64,000 bases of DNA from Pseudoalteromonas sp. GCY (GTDB lineage: Bacteria; Pseudomonadota; Gammaproteobacteria; Enterobacterales; Alteromonadaceae): contig NZ_CP068023.1 of NCBI RefSeq assembly GCF_016695175.1, positions 3,529,501 through 3,593,500 of the forward strand, in the 5' to 3' direction. Under the pieces are notes generated by a model. It saw nothing but the letters and a program-made list of their open reading frames with translations, made no database searches and was not told the origin of the DNA. Of the stretch, positions 54,150 through 61,231 are shown piece by piece. Each line of letters begins with the position of its first letter. Within the stretch, counting starts at the first letter, position 1. Made by a program: the position numbers and the translations under genes.

Positions 54150-54880
54150 TGATGAACCAAGTTGCCATCGTTACCGGTGGCAGCTTTGGCATTGGCGCCG
54201 CCATTGTCAACAAGCTGCTATCGCAACAATACACCGTTTATAACCTCGATATTCAGCCCAGTGAACAAGGGATTTTTCGCCATTGTGACGTCAGTAAAGT
54301 CGCCGATGTAAAAGCAACAATTGCAGATATAGCCGCAGAAACAGGGAAAATAGATGCGCTCGTTTCAAACGCGGGGAAACATCTGAGTGCAACAATCGAA
54401 GATACCGACGAAGCCACATTTGACGCCCTTTTTGCATTGAATGTGAAAGGCGCTTACGCTGCCATTCAAGCCGTATTACCAAACATGAAGTCACAAGGTA
54501 GCGGTAGCATCGTATTGATGTCTTCGGATCAGGCGGTTATTGGTAAACCTAACTCCTTCGCTTATAACCTGTCTAAATGTGCGCTTGCTTCGATGGCGAA
54601 AACCACAGCATTGGATTACGCCAAATTTAACATTCGCGCGAATGCAGTGTGCCCAGGTACAATTGAAACTCCGTTATTCCATCATGCCATTGATAGTTAC
54701 TGCGCGCGTAGCGGCGCTGATAAAGCTGAAATCGTTGCAGAAGAAGCCCAGTTGCAGCCATTGGGTAGATTAGGGCAACCGCAAGAGGTTGCAGCGCTGG
54801 TCGCTTTCTTGCTAAGTGAGGATGCGAGTTTTATCACAGGTAGCCTACAAAGCATTGATGGCGGTTATACTGCACAGTAA
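54149..54880 (+). CDS. Short-chain dehydrogenase/reductase
   Basis: 243 residues of the classical SDR fold: TGGSFGIG dinucleotide site (9-16), Asp34 at the NAD-selecting position after the second strand (YNLD), SNAG (73-76), catalytic Ser125/126, Tyr139 and Lys143 (YNLSK), and the C-terminal [20 protein letters not shown]. Asp34 favours NAD over NADP. It overlaps the slyD stop (TAATG) and is followed after 13 bp by an amidohydrolase of the lactonase type. The pair suggests sugar or aldonolactone oxidation; the substrate is unknown. Confidence 0.88.
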   Translation: MMNQVAIVTGGSFGIGAAIVNKLLSQQYTVYNLDIQPSEQGIFRHCDVSKVADVKATIADIAAETGKIDALVSNAGKHLSATIEDTDEATFDALFALNVKGAYAAIQAVLPNMKSQGSGSIVLMSSDQAVIGKPNSFAYNLSKCALASMAKTTALDYAKFNIRANAVCPGTIETPLFHHAIDSYCARSGADKAEIVAEEAQLQPLGRLGQPQEVAALVAFLLSEDASFITGSLQSIDGGYTAQ

Positions 54881-54893
54881 AAAGGAATGCGTG

Positions 54894-55727
54894 ATGAGTC
54901 TGAGAATTATTGATAGCCACCTACACTTTTTCGATTTAGCGTTAGGACAATATTCTTGGCTCAAGCATAACCCGCCCGCTTGGTCTAATCTGGAAAAAAT
55001 AAGACAGAATCATACTCTTACTAGTCTACCCCAACATTCACAGTTTACACTCGAAGCCTTAGTGCATGTGGAAGCCGGTTTTGATAATCAAAATCCCATC
55101 AACGAATTACATTGGTTAAATCAGGAACTAGGCAGCTTTCCCTTTAAAGCCGTCGGTTACGCACCTATTAACGCGACTCCTGAGCAATTTAGCACAGCCA
55201 TAGCGCATTTAGCACATCCTCACCTTGTGGCGATAAGAGACATCACCGAAGGCAGTGACAGCCAACGTTTATCCGTGCCTTTCGTGCTCGAAAATCTCAA
55301 CTGTCTTGCCGAGCATGGACTACATTTTGAGGCGCAATTAGAATTTAAGCAAAGTGAAAAAGTCGACCTTTTGTTGCAGCTTGCAGAACAAGAAACTGAT
55401 TTAAAAATCGTATTTAACCATGCGGGGTTTGTTGATGCTACTAGCCCTTGTACAGATATATTAAGGCGCATTGGAGCGCTTAACAATGTCATGATCAAGT
55501 GCTCTGGCCACGAAATGTTAGCAAACCCACTAACACTCTCTGAATGGCTTACTCACTTAATCACACATGCGGGAGAAGAGAGCCTAATGCTAGGTTCGAA
55601 TTATCCGGTTTCTCTCATGCAAAAAAGCTATTGGCAAATATGGCAGGACTATCTAGACGTGATAGGGATATCGTCAACTTGGCATAAACTCAGCCGAGAC
55701 AATGCCAAAAGTTGCTATGGATTATGA
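54894..55727 (+). CDS. Amidohydrolase-2 family (COG3618) lactonase-like protein
   Basis: About 277 residues. The TIM-barrel amidohydrolase starts MSLRIIDSHLHFFDL (HxH metal motif) and has FKAVGYAPIN, FNHAGFVD and LGSNYPVSLM, where Asn takes the usual Asp position. COG3618 contains sugar lactonases such as L-fuconolactonase. I chose ATG 54894, with AAGGA eight bases upstream, because the family N-terminus starts there; the longer frame runs into the SDR gene. It is probably in one operon with slyD and the SDR gene. Its 3' end overlaps the convergent DUF2884 gene by six bases. Confidence 0.85.
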   Translation: MSLRIIDSHLHFFDLALGQYSWLKHNPPAWSNLEKIRQNHTLTSLPQHSQFTLEALVHVEAGFDNQNPINELHWLNQELGSFPFKAVGYAPINATPEQFSTAIAHLAHPHLVAIRDITEGSDSQRLSVPFVLENLNCLAEHGLHFEAQLEFKQSEKVDLLLQLAEQETDLKIVFNHAGFVDATSPCTDILRRIGALNNVMIKCSGHEMLANPLTLSEWLTHLITHAGEESLMLGSNYPVSLMQKSYWQIWQDYLDVIGISSTWHKLSRDNAKSCYGL

Positions 55728-56492
55728 GCGGATCTGGACGAGATCGTAAGCAACCAGCTCAGGTACTATGCGCTGTAGTTTTTCTTCCGTTTGATCTAAG
55801 GTGTTTAAGCACTCGCAATATTCTGCCGCTTTTTCTTCTAATTGATGGGCTTTTTTCTGCAGCGATTTATCTATCTCTTTCGAAATAATCTCCATGCGTT
55901 GTCCCATATCGTTAATGCGATCTTCGATATTCCCTTCGCGAGATTTAAACGCATCCCCCAACGAGACTAAAATAGAGCCCAACGAACCATGAACAGCAGA
56001 GTGAATTTTTTGGCTGATCTCTTTAGTAAAGAAATCATCAATTTTAGAAAGTGATTGTGGTGCGATAAAAAAGAAATCATCTCCACGCTTAAACTTATCC
56101 ATCAGCGCACGTTCAACGTATTGCAACTGCGTTTTGAGCACTTCAGGTTCTTTGTCAGACATCCCCTCAACCACTTGCTCAATCGCACTCAATCCGAGGT
56201 TGACGCCATCGGTCGCCAGGTTAACCAGCTCAGGAACAGTGTCCCGTATTCCTAAAGAATACTCGCGCACAACTCTCTCCCCTTCCTGATCTAACTCAAT
56301 CCAGCGGCCTAAAATAAAAAGCTGACTATCATTGTTGATTTGGATTCGGGTCTGACCATCATCAACGATACGAATTTCGTTGTCAGTGATGATAAGACCA
56401 TGCCCAAGTTCAACATCGCACTTATTGTTAGCATGAGCAGAAGACGTCAATACGGCACAAGACAAGACTATCGCGCTGAGTAATCGATTCAT
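55722..56492 (-). CDS. DUF2884 (YggN-like) secreted protein
   Basis: 256 residues with a signal peptide (cleavage near SSAHA, residue 22), a short beta part (ELGHGLIITDNEIRIVDDGQ, TRIQINNDSQLFILGRWIEL) and a long helical part. It matches the DUF2884/YggN pattern. It is probably periplasmic; no function is known. The C-terminal helices contain CECL, a close Cys pair. It has AGGAGG upstream of ATG 56492 and seems monocistronic. The 177-bp gap to the next gene on the left holds nothing I recognise. Confidence 0.82.
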   Translation of the reverse strand: MNRLLSAIVLSCAVLTSSAHANNKCDVELGHGLIITDNEIRIVDDGQTRIQINNDSQLFILGRWIELDQEGERVVREYSLGIRDTVPELVNLATDGVNLGLSAIEQVVEGMSDKEPEVLKTQLQYVERALMDKFKRGDDFFFIAPQSLSKIDDFFTKEISQKIHSAVHGSLGSILVSLGDAFKSREGNIEDRINDMGQRMEIISKEIDKSLQKKAHQLEEKAAEYCECLNTLDQTEEKLQRIVPELVAYDLVQIRS

Positions 56493-56669
56493 ATGGCCTC
56501 CTGTGTGTAGAACGTAAGACGGGAAAGGGGTGCTTCAGGAGAGTACCAAAAGATCAAACAATCCCAAAGCCATTTTAGACGGATGAAAGTAACAAGCTAT
56601 GTCTGACTGGCAATATTAGAGATCCATATCCGTTAGCATCAAAGGCAGTAGCAATACCACTAATAAGGG

Positions 56670-57173
56670 CTATTGATAGTATCTTACTAACCTGACAAAG
56701 GCATCCGCAGTTTTAATGGTTGGATTATTTTTACCATCAGCAAACTGATACACCCAAGCAAACTGAGGTTGGTTAGTTTGGGTCGTTGCCGACCAATAAT
56801 TATTACTTTTGGTCGTTGGAAATACCGTTATGTTTATTGCTGGAGTCACACACTCGTGATACACAATACTGGCTAGTTCTTTAACGTTAGGCACTTGCCA
56901 ATCTGTAAACCCTGCAAATTGGTCTTCGTCGGCAACCACCAATGCTTGCTGCCAAGTAAGTTGCTGAGCATTGTCTTCACAGCTTTGAGCAGTTGCGTTG
57001 TAGCTTTGCCCAAAGTTGCAGCGCTGCCACATTAATCCCGTTTGGCTATCCAGCACAGTACCATTGCTGTTTATCGTATAGCGGCTGGTATTGGAGCCAG
57101 TACCAACGCAAGTTTGCGCTTGGCAAACAGCCGTGAATGACAAAGTAAATAGTATAGTTGCAATAATTTTCAT
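56670..57173 (-). CDS. DUF1566 (Lcl C-terminal-like) secreted protein
   Basis: 167 residues: a signal peptide (cleavage near AVCQA-QT) and a single DUF1566 domain with the pattern VLDSQTGLMWQRC, LTWQQALVVADEDQFAGFTD, WQVPNVKELASIVYHECV, NNYWSATTQ and the family end DAFVRLVRYYQ. It has several cysteines suited to disulfides. DUF1566 is related to the C-terminal domain of the Legionella collagen-like adhesin Lcl. It starts 10 bp after the larger PKD-like gene, so the two are co-transcribed and share this domain. Confidence 0.86.
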   Translation of the reverse strand: MKIIATILFTLSFTAVCQAQTCVGTGSNTSRYTINSNGTVLDSQTGLMWQRCNFGQSYNATAQSCEDNAQQLTWQQALVVADEDQFAGFTDWQVPNVKELASIVYHECVTPAINITVFPTTKSNNYWSATTQTNQPQFAWVYQFADGKNNPTIKTADAFVRLVRYYQ

Positions 57174-57183
57174 ACCACGCTCC

Positions 57184-58869
57184 CTAAGGATTCCTTACTA
57201 ATCTAACAAATGCGCTGCTAGACTTTTCTACTGCAAAATCATTGCCCGTATCCATGTCGATAACATAAGCTCTTCTCAGCGTGCCACCGGTACCATCTAA
57301 ACTCGACTGCAAGGTCCAGTAATAGCGATGACCAAGCGTGGTTGTGCTAGGTAAGTTAGGGAAAAGCGCTTCATCTATCACCGCAGTACTTGCACTGCCG
57401 TAATCTAGTAGTCCAAGTAGTTCCATATAAGTTGGTAAGCGCCAATTGTTACCACCACAGTAACTTTGCTCTCCAACGGCAGGATTATTCACTTCATCAA
57501 TCAAAGCTTGAATACCACAATGACTATCCTGCGGGCAGGTTGTATTCGCTGCGGCCTGAACACTCCCCTCGGCAATCGCTCCGTCTACCTCAACATACCA
57601 GGTATAACTATTTTGTGCGTTGCGAGAAGAAGTATTTGGTAATGTACCCGAACTTGCTTCTTTTACTTCCCAAATAAGTCCTGTGACGTTATCACGAACG
57701 CAAGCAAAGTCCGTAGCGTCATCAGGCAGCTCATCCGCAAAGCGATTTAGTTTGGTGAAGTCAAAACCTGCTCGACCACTGCCCTCTTTCGCCACTTGAG
57801 TGGCGAAATTATCACGCCCACGCTGCGCATCTTGAGCCGTAAACTGCGTCATACTACAGGTGATCGCACCCGTATTGTTAAAACAAGCGGTTTGGCCACT
57901 ATCGTTTAGCTTACCTAATGGCTTTTTCTCGATATCAATGCGCACGGTGTCAGTAGCGGAGCGGTTTTGCGAGTCAGTAACGGTCAGCTCAAATTCCACT
58001 TGCGACAAAATATTTTGATCTGGTGCGTTAAAAGTTGTTGAACACCCGGTAACAGAACTTAACGCTATCTGAGTGCCAGACGTCACCTGCCGCCATAAAC
58101 ACTGTTTCTGACCAGATACAGTATCACTGTTTGAACCATCAAGCGTGACCTCATCAAACTCTTGCACTTGCTGGTCGCTCCCAGCATCTGCCACTACCAC
58201 ATCCGAATTCGCAAGTAGCCCGAGGGTAAACTGGGTACTGGCTTGTCCGCCTTCATCATCGGTAACCGTCAACTGCCAGATTGACGCCTGAGAGCTAGCC
58301 AATAATGGATGGACAAAAGATAAAGTAGCTGTATTCAATCCCGTTGGCTGCACTGTTGTGGGACCACTTACTTGCTGCCACTGATAAGCAACCACTTGGC
58401 CATTTTCGTCTGGATCGGAAGAGCCTGCGCCACTGAGGACAATAGTATCTTTATATTTGGCTGGTAGTGCTTCCGGTGCCGTTTGGCTGATACTTGGTAT
58501 GGGTAATTGATTGTTAGATTTGATAGCAACCGTCACTTGGTCGCTTGCAAGACTGCCATCAGGCGCAACATAATCAACCTGAATAAGTAAATTAACATCG
58601 GCTTTGATATCCGGCGCAACAAAAGCGGCTTGTTGCTCAGTGATTGGAAATTCACTGATGTTTGCACCAGAGATAACTTGCCAGTTAAAGGTGCCGCCAG
58701 CAGGTGATGCTTGTGCATTCAAGGTGACTTCTGTTTTTTCAGTTACTTGGACATCAGCACCCGCGTTAACCGATGCGCTGACTTGGCTCGGCTCATCACT
58801 TCCAGAGCCTCCGCCACAACCCGCTAATATTAACGCAAGTACAACCCAACTTCCCTTGAATGCATTCAT
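57184..58869 (-). CDS. Surface lipoprotein with PKD-like repeats and DUF1566 domain
   Basis: 561 residues. The lipobox LAGC (Cys18) is followed by a Gly/Ser linker. Three PKD/REJ-type immunoglobulin-like repeats follow (about 30-110, 115-220, 222-315; e.g. VNAGADVQVTEKTEVTLNAQ and VADAGSDQQVQEFDEVTLDG), then a C-terminal DUF1566 domain (about 385-561) with VTGLIWEVKE, WRLPTYMELLGLLDYG, YYWTLQSS and SSAFVRLVRNP. It is a predicted envelope-anchored adhesion or binding protein. It has AAGGAAT before ATG 58869 and lies in the middle of a four-gene minus-strand operon. Confidence 0.88.
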   Translation of the reverse strand: MNAFKGSWVVLALILAGCGGGSGSDEPSQVSASVNAGADVQVTEKTEVTLNAQASPAGGTFNWQVISGANISEFPITEQQAAFVAPDIKADVNLLIQVDYVAPDGSLASDQVTVAIKSNNQLPIPSISQTAPEALPAKYKDTIVLSGAGSSDPDENGQVVAYQWQQVSGPTTVQPTGLNTATLSFVHPLLASSQASIWQLTVTDDEGGQASTQFTLGLLANSDVVVADAGSDQQVQEFDEVTLDGSNSDTVSGQKQCLWRQVTSGTQIALSSVTGCSTTFNAPDQNILSQVEFELTVTDSQNRSATDTVRIDIEKKPLGKLNDSGQTACFNNTGAITCSMTQFTAQDAQRGRDNFATQVAKEGSGRAGFDFTKLNRFADELPDDATDFACVRDNVTGLIWEVKEASSGTLPNTSSRNAQNSYTWYVEVDGAIAEGSVQAAANTTCPQDSHCGIQALIDEVNNPAVGEQSYCGGNNWRLPTYMELLGLLDYGSASTAVIDEALFPNLPSTTTLGHRYYWTLQSSLDGTGGTLRRAYVIDMDTGNDFAVEKSSSAFVRLVRNP

Positions 58870-58884
58870 ATTATTCCTTATGAA

Positions 58885-59217
58885 TTATAGATAACTCTCT
58901 TGATGTATTCGCACGAACAACTTAGTGCCAACTTTACTGTAATCTATTTTGTATTCTCGGCCGTCTAAAGCCTGAATAAACAACAACCGCTTTACTTCAC
59001 CAAATACATCAATACTCGAAACGTGGACGACCTCTAAATAACGCTCTTTAGCTTCTCTTCGATTTCTCGGCAGCTCTTCCTTAAAAGGCACCAAACCGTT
59101 TGCAGTCACCTTGATTTTTGGGTGTGCTTCACCATTTACAATCACAAGATCTAATTTCTTCTCTTTGTGAATGATGGTATTACGCCCGCTTTTAATATAG
59201 GCCGTTTCTAAGCTCAT
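58885..59217 (-). CDS. Uncharacterised 110-residue protein
   Basis: A small protein without signal peptide or membrane helix, rich in basic residues and beta-prone segments (KKLDLVIVNGEAHPKIKV, KRLLFIQALDGREYKIDY). I recognise no family. ATG 59217 has AGGA about nine bases upstream. It lies 22 bp after the DUF2982-like gene and 15 bp before the PKD-like lipoprotein gene, so it is probably part of one operon. Confidence 0.6.
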   Translation of the reverse strand: MSLETAYIKSGRNTIIHKEKKLDLVIVNGEAHPKIKVTANGLVPFKEELPRNRREAKERYLEVVHVSSIDVFGEVKRLLFIQALDGREYKIDYSKVGTKLFVRIHQESYL

Positions 59218-59239
59218 ATTGGTGTATCCTGTTACATCT

Positions 59240-59959
59240 TCAGTAGGTGGTTTGTTCTTCTAACAATGCTTTTACCACCTCTTTAGGGTTAAGTTTCCAG
59301 CGGTTTAACATGACTGAAAATTGCCAAATATCCCTGTCTAAGGCAGTCGCGGGGATCAATAAATCATATCCCGTCACTGTCTTTAAATTATCCATCCGGT
59401 TTGCAAACATTGCCATTAAACCAGTATATTCTTTTCCCGCCTTGGAGCGAAAAACGGTTTCTTCTATCAACCATTCAGATGGGCAGTTGCCATTTTCGCA
59501 ATGCATTTTAACAGCTTGTAAAAAAATATGCCGCTGCTCGATCAATAATTTACCCGCAAGTCGAGGTGTTAAATTTAATAAAAACGCATCAATATCATTA
59601 AGTTTAATACCAACTGCATTTAACTCAAGTGTTTCAACACCTTGTTGAACTTTGGGAATGCCGCTGGAGTGGAAGTTTACAATGGATAGCAGCCAAGCTC
59701 CATATTTATGCACATACCTAACCTCTTGTTCTGTAAAGTATAAACTAAAATATGGTTGCTGACTTTTAAGAAAGCCAACAAAAATAGCCACTAACATGGC
59801 GCTGGCAAGAAATATTTCTACAATAGTAATAGCTGTACCACGCAAGTTGACAAAAAGCATGATAACAACCAATCCAATTGCACCAACCAGCATAAATTCA
59901 ACGCCATTTCGGTCAGCGGTTGCACGTAGTTTTGCTTCAAGCATGGGTATACCAGACAT
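59240..59959 (-). CDS. DUF2982-like membrane protein
   Basis: 239 residues with two membrane helices near the N-terminus (about 22-40 and 44-63) and a C-terminal cytoplasmic domain (YFSLYFTEQEVRYVHKYGAW, CENGNCPSEWLIEETVFRSK, TGLMAMFANRMDNLKTVTGY, DLLIPATALDRDIWQFSV). The pattern fits DUF2982 of Alteromonadales and Vibrio as I recall it. No function is known. ATG 59944 (MLEAKLRA...) is an alternative start five codons in. It is first in the four-gene operon that runs to 56670. Confidence 0.7.
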   Translation of the reverse strand: MSGIPMLEAKLRATADRNGVEFMLVGAIGLVVIMLFVNLRGTAITIVEIFLASAMLVAIFVGFLKSQQPYFSLYFTEQEVRYVHKYGAWLLSIVNFHSSGIPKVQQGVETLELNAVGIKLNDIDAFLLNLTPRLAGKLLIEQRHIFLQAVKMHCENGNCPSEWLIEETVFRSKAGKEYTGLMAMFANRMDNLKTVTGYDLLIPATALDRDIWQFSVMLNRWKLNPKEVVKALLEEQTTY

Positions 59960-60172
59960 AAAAGATGTACATGATGATCGCCCATGCGACTAATTTACGT
60001 ATTGTGATGCATCGTTTACATGAATGACTGTGTTTCATAATATTTAATTTAGGTACAAACACTTAAATTGAATTACATTTTCGTTTAATGCACAAATTTA
60101 CAGGATATGCCGTAGACTTTGTTAGCCTTTAATTTTGTAAACTAGAGACAAATTATAATCTGGGTCACTTTT

Positions 60173-61225
60173 ATGCGTCATCAATCAGGAAAAGCACTGT
60201 TTCCTTTTATCATTGTAGTGCTAGTCGTCATCAGCGGCTATTTATATTTACCAGCCTCGGAAGGTAAAATGAGTGGCAACTCGGCACCCGTAACCTCCGT
60301 TCAAGCTCATACTGTAGCCAAAGAGGAACGTATTATTGCTGTTCACTCTATTGGTTCCGCCAGAGCAAATCAAGCAATCAACGTGAGTAGCGCCCAAAGC
60401 GACTATGTGGCAGCCCTATATTTCGATGACGGAGACGTAGTAAAAAAAGGCGATAAGCTAGTCCAGTTGCGTGATGCCGAAGAGAAACTCGATATCGAAG
60501 CGCTGAAAGTGACGCTAAAAGAAGAAATTAGACAACTAAACCGCCTTAAAGACCTCGCAAAAACTCAATCTGCGGCTCGCTCTCAACTAGAAGCGCAATC
60601 AGCAAAGGTAGACACCTTAACTGCACAATTGGAAGCCACCAAAACAAAACTCGCCGAGATGACCATTTATGCTCCATTCGATGGATTATTGGGTACTCGA
60701 AATATCTCCATAGGTAGCTTCGTAAACAACAATACTGTGATCACCACACTCGATGACATTAGTATCATCAAAGTGGATTTTCAGGTACCAGAAAAATACC
60801 TAGCACAACTACAGCTTGGTATGCAAGTGAATGCACAAAGTGAAGCTTACCCAGAGCAACTATTTACCGGTAAGGTCTCCCATATTGACCCGCGTATTAA
60901 TGAACAAACGCGCTCGGTACGAGTGACAGCGAGCTTCATCAATCTAGACCATAAACTTCGCCCAGGTATGCTACTACACATGGGGCTTGAACTGGCTCGA
61001 TTACAAGCCCTTGTGGTGCCAGAAAAAAGCATCATTCCAAGACAAGATAAGCATTTTGTATTTGTCATTGACGACCAAGGTAAAGCGCAACAACGTGAAG
61101 TACACCTGCAAACTCGCTTTAGCGGCTGGGTGGCTATCGACGAAGGGCTTACAGAGGGACAACAAGTGATCACGGAAGGCACCCTGAAGATCCGCTCAGG
61201 CTCAAAAGTTGAAGTAAAGGGGTAA
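60173..61225 (+). CDS. RND efflux periplasmic adaptor subunit
   Basis: 350 residues. An N-terminal anchor or signal (about 10-27) is followed by the split biotinyl-lipoyl domain (YVAALYFDDGDVVKKGDKLV and MTIYAPFDGLLGTRNISIGS), an alpha-hairpin (about 100-155), a beta barrel and a membrane-proximal domain (RPGMLLHMGLELARLQALVV, PEKSIIPRQDKHFVFVID). It links an inner-membrane RND pump to an outer-membrane channel. TATAAT (60154-60159) lies 13 bp upstream. The RND permease gene starts six bases downstream. Confidence 0.93.
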   Translation: MRHQSGKALFPFIIVVLVVISGYLYLPASEGKMSGNSAPVTSVQAHTVAKEERIIAVHSIGSARANQAINVSSAQSDYVAALYFDDGDVVKKGDKLVQLRDAEEKLDIEALKVTLKEEIRQLNRLKDLAKTQSAARSQLEAQSAKVDTLTAQLEATKTKLAEMTIYAPFDGLLGTRNISIGSFVNNNTVITTLDDISIIKVDFQVPEKYLAQLQLGMQVNAQSEAYPEQLFTGKVSHIDPRINEQTRSVRVTASFINLDHKLRPGMLLHMGLELARLQALVVPEKSIIPRQDKHFVFVIDDQGKAQQREVHLQTRFSGWVAIDEGLTEGQQVITEGTLKIRSGSKVEVKG

Positions 61226-61231
61226 GGCGAC

